DNA of 64,000 bases from positions 868,001-932,000 of the forward strand of contig OZ241897.1 of assembly GCA_965203535.1 (NCBI GenBank), written 5' to 3'. The notes beneath the pieces are model-generated. The model was not told the DNA's origin. It ran no database searches and worked only from the letters and a program-made list of their open reading frames with translations. This DNA comes from JAJDTT01 sp022827025 (GTDB taxonomy: Bacteria > Acidobacteriota > UBA6911 > RPQK01 > JAJDTT01). Every line of letters starts with the position of its first letter. Positions within the stretch are counted from its first letter, which is position 1. The position numbers were made by a program, and so were the translations under genes. Positions 1 to 7,942 of this stretch are shown piece after piece.

Positions 1-195
1 ATAGTCGCCCAAGGGCTTTCTGATGCGGCGGTAAGGATTGTATTCCATGATCGCCGGGAATCGGCCTTCCGCGTCCGGCCGCGTTATTTTCACCCCCAAC
101 TCCACTCCGTCGCGCATCGGCACTCGCGTGTAGAGGATTTTCACCTGGGATTGAGACTGGGAGCGGTCCCCGCCCCGTGAATTTGTTCGCACCAT
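1..195 (-). CDS. CocE/NonD-type (peptidase S15) hydrolase, N-terminal fragment cut by the window edge
   Basis: The 65 visible codons include the stretch VPMRDGVELGVKI followed by RPDAEGRFPAIMEYNPYR, the usual opening strand pair of X-Pro dipeptidyl-peptidase/CocE-type alpha/beta hydrolases. The catalytic Ser, Asp and His lie beyond the window, so activity cannot be judged. The ATG at 195 is preceded by a strong AGGAGG Shine-Dalgarno sequence. No signal peptide is visible. It is transcribed away from the TPR gene at 437. Family members hydrolyse esters or amides or remove X-Pro dipeptides; the substrate is unknown here. Confidence 0.75.
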   Translation of the reverse strand, partial: MVRTNSRGGDRSQSQSQVKILYTRVPMRDGVELGVKITRPDAEGRFPAIMEYNPYRRIRKPLGDY

Positions 196-233
196 GGAGG
201 GACCTCCTGGGAGCCTGCGCGGCAGAAATTAAT

Positions 234-250
234 CTACTGCGAAAGCGTAG
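234..250. other. Small GAAA-tetraloop hairpin in the 196-436 intergenic space
   Basis: CTAC-T-GC pairs with GC-GTAG around a GAAA loop. It lies in an AT-richer 240-bp gap between divergent genes. It may be a leader hairpin for the hydrolase, but there is no further support. Confidence 0.2.
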
Positions 251-436
251 AATCGGTCCATATTCGTGCGATTTCTCGGCGAATAGAACAACTATGCACC
301 TCAAAATCGTGAAAATCTGGCCTCGATTCTACACTTTCTCGCTACGATCATTTCTACCGCGCAGACTCCTAAAATGTGCTTCTCTCCCGACTCGAACTTG
401 AATGCCGACTGCCGGACTTGGTAGGTTTTTCCTGCA

Positions 437-1579
437 ATGCTGGTTGGCCTCTTGCTCTCGGGGCTCCTGCTCTCCGGTCTTCAGACCCCACCCCAGCAGC
501 AAAAGCTCGGGCAATACTACCAACAGGCTTCCGAGGCGGCAAAAATCCAGGATTGGGTTTCAGCCGAGCAGGCCTACCTGGCCATATTGAGGCTGTCTCC
601 CGAACGAGCCGACGCCAATTACGGGCTGGGTCTCGCCCGCCACTTTCAGGGGAAATATGAAGCGGCCACAGGGGCCTTCGAAAAAACGCTGCAGCTCGAT
701 CCCGACCGTGTCGAGGCGAACCTTTTTCTGGGCCTCGACTACTATCTTCTCTACGAATACGAGAAAGCACTCGGTCCCCTCGGGCGGGCCATCGCCGCTC
801 GTCCCGGGGACATCAGCCTTCAACTGTGCCTGGCGGGATCTTATCTGGCGCTGAACCGTTTCGGTGAGGCGATCGAATTGCTCCAGGAGGTGACCCGAAA
901 AGACCCCGGCCATGTCCCGGTCCTGCAAATGCTGGCGCAAGCCTACCTCAACACGAGGAAATTCGCCGAGTTCGAGCAAATTTACGAACGGCTCCGCAAA
1001 CTCGACTCCGGCTCCGCCCGAACCCACCAGGTGCGGGCGGAGGCATACGTTTTCCAGGGCCGTCCGGAGGAGGCCCTGAGCGAATACCACAAAGCACTTG
1101 CCCTTGACCCGAATGCGGCTGGACTCAACCAGGCGGTGGGGATTCTATATCTGGAGAAGGGGTTGTACGAAACGGGCCGGCCCTACCTGGAGAAGGCGCT
1201 CGAATTGGAATCGGACCTTCCGATCGCGCGTCTGAACCTGGCTGTCATCAAGAATATGGAGCAGGCGTTTGACGAGGCGATTCTGCATCTCAACAAGGTG
1301 TTGCGCGCCAACGACCAGCTTCCCCAAGCCTATACGGAACTGTCGAAGGCGTACGCCGGCAAGGGGCGTTGGGAGGAGGCGGCAGCAGCCATGGAAAGGG
1401 CGATCGCCCTGGACCCCGATGAACCCGCTCCCCACTATCAATTGGCCCAGATCTACAAGAAATTGGGAAACGTGGGGAAAGCCCTGGAGGAACTTCAGCG
1501 CTTTGAGGCGATTCAACAGAAAATGAGGCGGGAAAAACATCTCGCCATCGAGAGTGGTCTTCAAAAAAAGCCTCAATAA
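437..1579 (+). CDS. Secreted or periplasmic TPR-repeat protein
   Basis: A 380-aa protein. It opens with a hydrophobic stretch of about 15 residues (signal peptide or short anchor), then about ten tetratricopeptide repeats fill residues 25-365 with regular spacing (motifs such as ANYGLGLARHFQGKY and ALDPNAAGL). TPR arrays are protein-binding scaffolds, so no enzymatic role is implied. The ribosome-binding site is weak and the exact start is uncertain. The stop codon abuts the ATG of the ceramidase-like gene with no gap, so the two are almost certainly translated from one message. Confidence 0.85.
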   Translation: MLVGLLLSGLLLSGLQTPPQQQKLGQYYQQASEAAKIQDWVSAEQAYLAILRLSPERADANYGLGLARHFQGKYEAATGAFEKTLQLDPDRVEANLFLGLDYYLLYEYEKALGPLGRAIAARPGDISLQLCLAGSYLALNRFGEAIELLQEVTRKDPGHVPVLQMLAQAYLNTRKFAEFEQIYERLRKLDSGSARTHQVRAEAYVFQGRPEEALSEYHKALALDPNAAGLNQAVGILYLEKGLYETGRPYLEKALELESDLPIARLNLAVIKNMEQAFDEAILHLNKVLRANDQLPQAYTELSKAYAGKGRWEEAAAAMERAIALDPDEPAPHYQLAQIYKKLGNVGKALEELQRFEAIQQKMRREKHLAIESGLQKKPQ

Positions 1580-2959
1580 ATGATGGATCTGAAAAAGGTT
1601 GGCTTGGGCATTTGTCTGTTGGGCCTGGCGGTGAGCCCTTGGGTGCATGGTTCCGGCCTGAGGGCCGGGGTGGCCAAAGTTGATATTACTCCGGCTCCGG
1701 GCAAATACATGCTCGGTTCCGGGACGACGCTGGCAACCGGAGCCCATGATCCGCTGTATGCACGCGTCCTGGTGCTGGAGGTCGACCAAAAGCGGCTGGC
1801 ACTGATCACGGTCGATCTCTGCCGGGTCTTCCAGGCACCCTTGATGGATCGTCTGCGCCGGCAAGTCAAGGAATCAAGCGGAATCTCCTTTGTGCTCATG
1901 GTCGCGACCCACACTCACTCCGCTCCCATTATTCCCATCAATGAGAATCATCCCTTGACCGGCATGGTGGCCTGGCAAGAGGACGCCGTCGCAAAAATCG
2001 CAAAAGCCACTGAAAAAGCTCACCGGCAGGCGGCAGAGGCATGGTTGGGTACGGGTTACGGAGTCGCCTACATCGGCCACAACCGCAGAAAACTGAACCC
2101 GGACGGCACCGTGACCATGATGTTCAGGAACCCGACCAAGATTCCTACGGCTCCCTTCGATCCCACGGTTGCAGTCCTGCGCATAGACACCGGGAACCGC
2201 AAGCCACTGGCCGTTCTGGTGAACTACGCCTGCCACCCCGTGGTGGTGATGGCAAACCTCAAGCAGTACTCGGCCGATTTCCCTGGCGTCATGTGCAATA
2301 CCATCGAACAGGCTTTCGGCCCGCAGACCATGGCCTTCTTCCTGAACGGCGGCGCCGGCGACATCGACACCTACTACACGGGCGTGCCTCTCGAAGAAGA
2401 CCCGGTCGCGAGAATGGAGTGGAGCGGCGAAACTCTAGCCAAGGAAGCCGTTCGCGTGGCCCGGAAGATCCGGACCGAACCGTCCCCTGAAGCGAGCCTC
2501 GATTTCTCCGAAGACTGGCTGACGTTCGGTTTTCGTTGGGACGTGGAGAAGTACATGAAGGCTTTTGAGGAGAGCGTGGAACCCGAACTCCGCCCGTACT
2601 ATCTGCCCGAGATCAAGCCGGAAAAGCAGGTGCCCGTCACCACCGTTCTCATCAACAAGGAGATCGCATTCATGGGGATGCCGGGCGAACCCTTTATCGA
2701 GTTCCAAATGAACTGGCGCGAGCGGTCTCCGGTCGCCGACAGTTTCTTTCTGGGGTTTGCGAACGGCTTCTTCAGCTACTTCCCCACCATTCGTGCGGCC
2801 ACCGAAGGCGGCCATGGAGCAAAGAATATCTGGGCCCGGATCGAACCGGGCGCCGGCGAACGGATCGTGGATCACTGCCTCATCCGAATCTATGAAATGT
2901 TGGGGCGTTTGACCGATGACCCGGCTGTGCCGGCGCCGGCGCAGGAGGTTGAGGAGTGA
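1580..2959 (+). CDS. Neutral/alkaline ceramidase-like secreted hydrolase
   Basis: A 459-aa protein with a signal peptide (residues 1-25) and then AGVAKVDITP, the conserved opening of the neutral/alkaline non-lysosomal ceramidase N-terminal domain. A THTH metal-binding motif is at about residues 110-113, and the conserved CHPVV and NGGAGDID segments follow. It is much shorter than true neutral ceramidases (about 650-750 aa) and lacks their C-terminal domain. This short form is common in Planctomycetes and Acidobacteria and its substrate is usually unknown. It directly follows the TPR gene. Its 3' end overlaps the convergent ogt gene by 80 bp. Confidence 0.8.
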   Translation: MMDLKKVGLGICLLGLAVSPWVHGSGLRAGVAKVDITPAPGKYMLGSGTTLATGAHDPLYARVLVLEVDQKRLALITVDLCRVFQAPLMDRLRRQVKESSGISFVLMVATHTHSAPIIPINENHPLTGMVAWQEDAVAKIAKATEKAHRQAAEAWLGTGYGVAYIGHNRRKLNPDGTVTMMFRNPTKIPTAPFDPTVAVLRIDTGNRKPLAVLVNYACHPVVVMANLKQYSADFPGVMCNTIEQAFGPQTMAFFLNGGAGDIDTYYTGVPLEEDPVARMEWSGETLAKEAVRVARKIRTEPSPEASLDFSEDWLTFGFRWDVEKYMKAFEESVEPELRPYYLPEIKPEKQVPVTTVLINKEIAFMGMPGEPFIEFQMNWRERSPVADSFFLGFANGFFSYFPTIRAATEGGHGAKNIWARIEPGAGERIVDHCLIRIYEMLGRLTDDPAVPAPAQEVEE

Positions 2960-3488
2960 TGGCTCCGCTTCCCTTTGAGGCCTGACCCGGAACGAGGACG
3001 CCTTCCAACTCCAGCAGCCGCCGCTTCAGTTCCAGACCGCCGGCGTAACCCACCAGGCGTCCATTGGAGCCGATGACGCGGTGGCAGGGAACCACGACCG
3101 GAACGGGGTTGCGGCCGGTCGCCGCACCCACCGCGCGGGAAGATCCGGGACGCCCGATCCCGGCCGCCACCTGCGCATAGCTTCGCGTCTCGCCGAAGGG
3201 GATCGATCGCAGTTGGTTCCAGACCCCAACCTGGAAGGGCGTTCCCCTCAGGTCCAGTGCCAGATCGAAATCGCGCCTCTCTCCCACCAGGAACTGCTCC
3301 AACTGCAACGTGGCACGCCGCAGAGCGAGGTTCCAACCCGGAGACGCAGGCCCCCCGGTATGCTTTTCGAACCATCCGGACCAATCGGCTTCGCCGGGAA
3401 GGTGCAACCGGCAGAGTCCCTGATCGGAGGCGGCCAGCAGAAAGGTCCCCAGAGAGGTGTGCAGAGGCTGGAAGCAGAGGTTTCGCAT
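2880..3488 (-). CDS. ogt: Methylated-DNA--protein-cysteine methyltransferase
   Basis: A 202-aa suicide repair enzyme that removes alkyl groups from O6-alkylguanine. It carries the catalytic PCHR motif with the acceptor Cys at about residue 135, the helix-turn-helix region GTPFQVGVWNQLRSIPFGET, and the SSRAVGAA arginine-finger segment. Usual length is 160-180 aa. Here about 35 extra residues, rich in Pro and Ala, form a C-terminal tail encoded inside the overlap with the ceramidase-like gene. An AAGGAA Shine-Dalgarno precedes the ATG. It lies 65 bp behind xerD on the same strand, so it may be the last gene of a murJ-xerD-ogt unit. Confidence 0.9.
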   Translation of the reverse strand: MRNLCFQPLHTSLGTFLLAASDQGLCRLHLPGEADWSGWFEKHTGGPASPGWNLALRRATLQLEQFLVGERRDFDLALDLRGTPFQVGVWNQLRSIPFGETRSYAQVAAGIGRPGSSRAVGAATGRNPVPVVVPCHRVIGSNGRLVGYAGGLELKRRLLELEGVLVPGQASKGSGAITPQPPAPAPAQPGHRSNAPTFHRFG

Positions 3489-3553
3489 AGATCAGATTCC
3501 TTTCGCGCCAAGATGCCATGGTCCCGCCATGGTACGTGGTCCGTGAGACTCAA

Positions 3554-4453
3554 TCACGCCCGGGGGTGGAACTTGCTGTAGACCTTCTTCAGGCGTTCCC
3601 GGCTCACATGGGTATAGATCTGTGTGGTGGAGATGTCGGCATGTCCCAGCATCACCTGGACCGCCCTCAAGTCGGCGCCATTTTCCAGCAGGTGGGTGGC
3701 AAAGCTGTGCCGCAGCACGTGAGGGCTCAGCTTTCCGTCGATTCCCGTCTTCCTGCCGTACTTCAAAGTCAATTTCCAGAAATTCTGGCGGGTCATGGGC
3801 CCGCCCCGCCGGGTCAGGAAGAGGAAGGGGCTCGAGAATCGCTTGCGCAGAAAAAAGGGCCTCGCCTCTTTCTGATAGGCGTCCACGAACTCGGCGGCCT
3901 CGTCGCCCAGCGGAACCAGCCGCTCCTTGCTTCCCTTGCCCATGGTCCTCAAGAAGCTCGCCTCCAGACTCACCTCGCGAACCCGGATCTGCACCAATTC
4001 CGTGACCCGCAGGCCCGTGGCATAGAGAACCTCCAGCATGGTTCGATCCCGCAGGCCGAGAGGGGTGGAGAGGTCCGGACCTTCCAGGAGCCGCTCCACC
4101 TCCTCCGGTTCCAGGTAGACCGGCAGTCTTCTCCAGAGCTTGGGCGACTCCAGGGTCTCGGTGGGATCCTTCTCCACGTAACCGTCCAAGAGAAGAAAGC
4201 GGTAGAAGGAACGAAGACTGACGATCTTCCGCATGATGGAGGAGACCGAGAGCCGCTGGTGCAGGCGGCGCACAAAATCGAACAGGTCGTGCCTCTCGGC
4301 CTGGTTCAACTCCACTTCACGGTCTCCCAGAAAAGCCAGGAATTCCAGAAGGTCCCGCCGATAGGCTTCGACCGTGTTGGGGGAGAGCCCCCGCTCCACG
4401 ACCAGATAGTCGACGTAGCTCTCGAAGGCCCGGCGGCGTATCTCTTCCGTCAT
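3554..4453 (-). CDS. xerD: Site-specific tyrosine recombinase XerD
   Basis: A 299-aa protein, the normal length for XerC/XerD. The N-terminal SAM-like core-binding domain covers residues 5-90. The catalytic domain has R149 (ATGLRVTEL), K173 (GKGSKER), H246/R249 (HVLRHSFATHLL), H271 (LGHADI) and nucleophile Y280 (TQIYTHVS), so it looks fully active. XerD resolves chromosome dimers at dif with XerC and FtsK. The reading frame stays open upstream into murJ, but the ATG at 4453 forms an ATGA overlap with the murJ stop and gives the canonical N-terminus. XerC versus XerD cannot be fixed without a tree; XerD is preferred on motif resemblance. Confidence 0.9.
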   Translation of the reverse strand: MTEEIRRRAFESYVDYLVVERGLSPNTVEAYRRDLLEFLAFLGDREVELNQAERHDLFDFVRRLHQRLSVSSIMRKIVSLRSFYRFLLLDGYVEKDPTETLESPKLWRRLPVYLEPEEVERLLEGPDLSTPLGLRDRTMLEVLYATGLRVTELVQIRVREVSLEASFLRTMGKGSKERLVPLGDEAAEFVDAYQKEARPFFLRKRFSSPFLFLTRRGGPMTRQNFWKLTLKYGRKTGIDGKLSPHVLRHSFATHLLENGADLRAVQVMLGHADISTTQIYTHVSRERLKKVYSKFHPRA

Positions 4454-6057
4454 TTTCGCACTCGGGCAAAAAGGTGCCCGACCTCCTCGACGCCCAGGAG
4501 GCGGCAACAGCCAAAATAGAACAGGCCTCCGGCCCCGATGCACCCGAAGAGCACCGCGGCCTCCTCCAGCCAGGTGCTTCTGGCCCGATCCAACTGGAGG
4601 TAATTCGCCAGGAACAGGACCAGGACCCCCATGAGGATCGACGAGACGAGGTTCTTGGCCAGCGTGGAACCGACTCGATGGTCCGCGGAAGACCCCACCC
4701 GGCGCCCGAACGACCGGACCAGCAGCGCCAGGTTCACCCAGACCGAAGCGGCCGTCCCCAGAGCCAGCCCCAGATACTTGTGGGCGGGGGGAAGCTGCCA
4801 GATCAGGACCAGGTTCACCGCCAGGTTGGTGGCGACGGCGATCAGGCTGCTCCGCACCGGCGTTCGGGTGTCCCCCAGAACATAGAAGGTGGGAGCGTAG
4901 ACCTTGATGCAACTGTAGGCGAACAGGCCGAAGGAGTAGCAGATCAAGGCGGCGGCGGTCCTCCGGGTGGCGTCGGCGGTGAACTCGCCGGTTTCGAAGA
5001 GCAGGCGGACGATGGGTCCGGCCAGGATCAGGAGCCCGACGCCGGCAGGCAGGGCGATCAGGGAAACGGTCTTGACCGAATGGGCCACCATGGCCTTCAG
5101 CCCTTCCCATTCTTCCCGGGCGGCCGAGACCGACACCTCGCGGAGATTCACCACGCCCACCGCCACTCCGCAGAGTCCGATGGGCAGGTACATGATGCGG
5201 AACGCGTAGTTGAGCCAGGAGATGGGTCCGTCGCCCCCCAAGAGCGAGGCCAACTGCGTGTTGATCAGGACGTTGATCTGAAGAGCGCTGACTCCCAGTA
5301 GAGCCGGGGCCACCAACCGTCCGATCCGGCGCAGCGCCGGGTGGCGGAGGTCGAGACCCAAACGGAAGCGGTATCCCTGCCGGTGGAGGAGGGGGAGCTG
5401 GACGGCGCACTGGAGAGCCCCGCCCACCAGGGCGCCCAGAGCCACGGCGTAGACGGCCAGGATCCCTTCGTACTCGAACCAGGGGACGACGAAAATACAG
5501 AAGGCAATCAGGACCAGGTTGAACAGCGCCGGCGCGAGAGCGGGGACGAAGTAGCGGTTCAGCGCGTTCAGCATCCCCATCAGGATCGAGGCGACGGATA
5601 CGAATATCAGGAAGGGGGACAGGATCCGAACCAGGTTGGAAGTGACCTCGAGCTTATCTGGATCGTTGGCAAATCCCGCCGCCAGCAGATAGACCCAATA
5701 GTCGGACAGGACGAAGAACGCCACCGCCAGCAGCCCCAGGAGGAAGAGCAGAGCGCTGATCACCAGATTGGCCAGCCGCCACGCCTCTTCCTTGCCCTGC
5801 TTGCGAAGGATCTCCGTGAAGGTGGGGACGAACGCCGAGCTCAACGCTCCTTCCGCGACGAGATCGCGGAAGAGATTGGGGATCCGGAACGCCACGGTGT
5901 AGGCGTCCATGAAGGCACCGGCTCCGAAAAGCCGGGCGAAGAACCGGTCCCGGACCAGGCCCAGAATCCGGCTGAGCAGAACGGCGACGCTGATGCTCCG
6001 GGCGGCGCGAGTCGACCGAATCCTCCGTTGGGACTCCTGATTGTCGGCTTGGACCAT
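4450..6057 (-). CDS. murJ: Lipid II flippase MurJ (MviN)
   Basis: A 535-aa polytopic membrane protein that flips undecaprenyl-PP-MurNAc-pentapeptide-GlcNAc across the inner membrane. The N-terminus has the family signature SRILGLVRDRFFARLFGAG, then PNLFRDLVAEGALSSAFVP, followed by about 14 hydrophobic segments typical of the MOP/MATE-like exporters. The stop overlaps the xerD start (ATGA), so the genes are translationally coupled. It is divergent from lpxD across a 109-bp spacer. Confidence 0.95.
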   Translation of the reverse strand: MVQADNQESQRRIRSTRAARSISVAVLLSRILGLVRDRFFARLFGAGAFMDAYTVAFRIPNLFRDLVAEGALSSAFVPTFTEILRKQGKEEAWRLANLVISALLFLLGLLAVAFFVLSDYWVYLLAAGFANDPDKLEVTSNLVRILSPFLIFVSVASILMGMLNALNRYFVPALAPALFNLVLIAFCIFVVPWFEYEGILAVYAVALGALVGGALQCAVQLPLLHRQGYRFRLGLDLRHPALRRIGRLVAPALLGVSALQINVLINTQLASLLGGDGPISWLNYAFRIMYLPIGLCGVAVGVVNLREVSVSAAREEWEGLKAMVAHSVKTVSLIALPAGVGLLILAGPIVRLLFETGEFTADATRRTAAALICYSFGLFAYSCIKVYAPTFYVLGDTRTPVRSSLIAVATNLAVNLVLIWQLPPAHKYLGLALGTAASVWVNLALLVRSFGRRVGSSADHRVGSTLAKNLVSSILMGVLVLFLANYLQLDRARSTWLEEAAVLFGCIGAGGLFYFGCCRLLGVEEVGHLFARVRK

Positions 6058-6119
6058 CCCGAGGTCACTTGCTTGAGGGATACGAAACCGGCGTCAAAAA
6101 CGCGCCGACCCGCGGTTAC

Positions 6120-6131
6120 GCTATCATTCTC
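6120..6131 (+). promoter_or_regulatory. Possible lpxD promoter element (TATCAT -10-like)
   Basis: The 12-mer GCTATCATTCTC, containing a TATCAT hexamer, lies 36-47 bp ahead of lpxD. The same 12-mer recurs at 7659-7670 just before the fitA-like antitoxin. No good -35 box is visible at the usual spacing. Confidence 0.3.
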
Positions 6132-6166
6132 ATCTGACCCGTACGTCGGGAAGCACGGAGTCCGGA

Positions 6167-7198
6167 ATGAAACTTGGAGATCTCTCCCGGGAACTGAACT
6201 GCGAGTTCCGGGGACCGCCTGAAACCGAGATCGACGGTGTGGCCGGCATCGAAGAGGCGACGGCGACACAGCTCACCTTCGTGTCCAATCCCAAGTACTA
6301 CTCCAAGATCCCGTCGACCCGTGCGGGCGCCATCGTCGTGTCGCGGGACGCGCCGGATACGGGGATCCCGACCCTGCTCAGCGATAATCCCTACCTGGCA
6401 TTCGCTCGCGCCATCCCCCTCTTCTACCGTCCGCCTTCGGTCACTCCGGGAATCCACCCCACGGCCATCATCGCCGAGACCGCCCGACTGGGAGAGAACC
6501 ACTCGATCGGAGCCCACGCGGTCATCGGCGACGGGGTCCGAATGGGCCGCAACGCCGTGATCTACCCCAACGTGGTCATCTATCCCCACACCAGGATCGG
6601 CGACGACTTCGTGGCCCATTCCAACGTCGTGGTCCGCGAGCACTGCCGGTTGGGCGACCGGGTGATCCTCCAGAACGGCGCCGTCATCGGAGGCGACGGA
6701 TTCGGCTTCGCTCCCCGTGCCGACGGCAGCTATTTCAAGATGGTCCAGTCGGGCGTGGTGATTCTGGAAGACGATGTGGAGGTGGGCGCCAACGCCTGCG
6801 TCGACCGGGGCACCGTGGGCGAGACCCGGATCGGGAAAGGGACGAAGATCGACAACCTGGTCCAGATCGGACACGGTTCGACCCTGGGCTCCCACAACAT
6901 ACTGGCCTCCCAGACCGGACTCGCCGGGACCACCACCATCGGGAACCACGTCACCCTGGCGGGCCAGGTGGGCGTGGCCGGCCATCTGAAGATCGGAGAC
7001 CGGGTCGTGGCGACGGCGCAGACGGGCATCGGGCGCGACGTTGCCCCGGGAAGCGTCGTCTCGGGATCACCCGAGATGGACACCACCCTCTGGAAACGGA
7101 ACTACATCCTGATGCGCCGGTTCCCCGAGTTGGTGAAGACGGTCAAGAAGCTTCAGAAGGAACTTGCGGAACTCCGAAAGTCCCTGATCGGACGGTAG
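6167..7198 (+). CDS. lpxD: UDP-3-O-(3-hydroxyacyl)glucosamine N-acyltransferase LpxD
   Basis: A 343-aa lipid A biosynthesis enzyme that adds the N-linked hydroxyacyl chain from acyl-ACP. It has an N-terminal uridine-binding domain (residues 1-100), then a left-handed beta-helix of hexapeptide repeats (about residues 105-310) including GGDGFGFAP and the catalytic His in VQIGHGS (about residue 236). The C-terminal helix FPELVKTVKKLQKELAELRK is typical. Length matches the family. It stands alone, not in the fabZ-lpxA cluster of Proteobacteria. Confidence 0.95.
   Translation: MKLGDLSRELNCEFRGPPETEIDGVAGIEEATATQLTFVSNPKYYSKIPSTRAGAIVVSRDAPDTGIPTLLSDNPYLAFARAIPLFYRPPSVTPGIHPTAIIAETARLGENHSIGAHAVIGDGVRMGRNAVIYPNVVIYPHTRIGDDFVAHSNVVVREHCRLGDRVILQNGAVIGGDGFGFAPRADGSYFKMVQSGVVILEDDVEVGANACVDRGTVGETRIGKGTKIDNLVQIGHGSTLGSHNILASQTGLAGTTTIGNHVTLAGQVGVAGHLKIGDRVVATAQTGIGRDVAPGSVVSGSPEMDTTLWKRNYILMRRFPELVKTVKKLQKELAELRKSLIGR
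6965..7014 (+). repeat. Source copy of a 50-bp lpxD segment repeated at 7594-7642
   Basis: The segment begins CAGGTGGGCGTGGCC and ends GGGTCGTGGCGAC inside the lpxD beta-helix region. The copy 630 bp downstream matches at 47 of 50 positions (one deletion, two substitutions) by hand alignment. Confidence 0.8.
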
Positions 7199-7245
7199 GC
7201 TGAACGATGTCCTGCAGGAAATGGGTCGCAAAGACGGCTCGCCGT

Positions 7246-7527
7246 TCACCCATCGAGTCCGAACTTGCTGCGGAGCTCCGCAACGGTCAACACGACGCCA
7301 TTCCCGGACCGGACTTCTTCGATTGCCTCAAGTAAGCGTCGAGCGTTTTCGGAGGATCGCAGCAGATGAGCCGTTTCTTCCAGCCCGGACAACTCTTCCA
7401 GGGTGACCAGAGCCACATCGGCGCCCCCTCGGCGCCTGATGGTGAGCGGTTCTCCGGTTTCGGCGACCCGGTCGCAGTGGCTTTTGAGATGGGCACGGAA
7501 ATCGGAATAGGTGGTCACTCGAGGCAT
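7246..7527 (-). CDS. Phd/YefM-type antitoxin, without an adjacent partner toxin
   Basis: A 93-aa protein starting MPRVTTYSDF, with LTIRRRGGADVALVTLEE, the typical Phd/YefM core, and a helical acidic C-terminus that would bind a toxin. Such antitoxins repress their own promoter. A TTG start five codons upstream is possible but has no better ribosome-binding site. Only 47 bp separate its stop from the end of lpxD, so no RelE, YoeB or Doc toxin gene follows. It faces away from the FitAB-like pair. It may be an orphan left after loss of its toxin. Confidence 0.75.
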   Translation of the reverse strand: MPRVTTYSDFRAHLKSHCDRVAETGEPLTIRRRGGADVALVTLEELSGLEETAHLLRSSENARRLLEAIEEVRSGNGVVLTVAELRSKFGLDG

Positions 7528-7593
7528 CTGGTTACTGTACAAGAATCCGTACTGGTACGTGGATGAATCCGAAGGCGAAATCCGAATCGGGAA

Positions 7594-7642
7594 CAGGTGG
7601 CGTGGCCAGCCATCTGAAGATCCGAGACCGGGTCGTGGCGAC
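7594..7642 (+). repeat. Displaced copy of an lpxD internal segment
   Basis: A 49-bp intergenic sequence matching lpxD 6965-7014 at 47 of 50 aligned positions. It lies between the two divergent antitoxin genes and is not translated in the lpxD frame as part of any gene. Confidence 0.8.
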
Positions 7643-7658
7643 TGTGTGAAAGCATTTT

Positions 7659-7670
7659 GCTATCATTCTC
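7659..7670 (+). promoter_or_regulatory. Possible promoter element before the fitA-like gene
   Basis: GCTATCATTCTC, identical to the 12-mer ahead of lpxD, lies 14 bp upstream of the antitoxin ATG at 7685. It contains a TATCAT -10-like hexamer. Confidence 0.3.
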
Positions 7671-7684
7671 TCGGAGAAACCAAT

Positions 7685-7942
7685 ATGGCAACCGTACACG
7701 TGCGGCGACTGGACTCGGATGTCGTGGAACGTCTCAAACGGCGTGCCGCGGCAAACCATCGGTCCTTGGAAAGTGAAATACGGCAAATCCTGTTTGCTGC
7801 TGCTGAGGACCAGATGGCCGCAAAACGGAAATCCTTCCAGGATCTGGCGGCGCGGCTCAGGCGGCGCACTCAGGGGCGTCACCACACTCCCTCCGAAGTT
7901 CTCATTCGGAATGATCGGGATCGCGGACATCGGGTTCTCTGA
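7685..7942 (+). CDS. FitA/VapB-type ribbon-helix-helix antitoxin
   Basis: An 85-aa protein starting MATVHVRRLDSDVVERLK, with AAANHRSLESEIRQIL, the signature of FitA-like RHH/Arc-fold antitoxins. The N-terminal strand-helix-helix binds DNA, and the basic C-terminus (LRRRTQGRHHTPS) is expected to wrap the toxin. The ATG is preceded by GGAGAAA. Its TGA overlaps the toxin ATG (TGATG), so production is coupled. The pair most likely autoregulates its promoter. Confidence 0.85.
   Translation: MATVHVRRLDSDVVERLKRRAAANHRSLESEIRQILFAAAEDQMAAKRKSFQDLAARLRRRTQGRHHTPSEVLIRNDRDRGHRVL

Noticed and set aside
4454..5410. A long upstream extension of the xerD reading frame (about 320 extra codons)
   Set aside because: It is antisense-free but lies inside murJ in another frame, is Pro/Arg/Gly-rich without domain similarity, and the ATGA overlap at 4453 gives the canonical XerD start.
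4474..6222. Plus-strand open frames antisense to murJ
   Set aside because: They lack family similarity and are explained by codon bias of the opposite strand.
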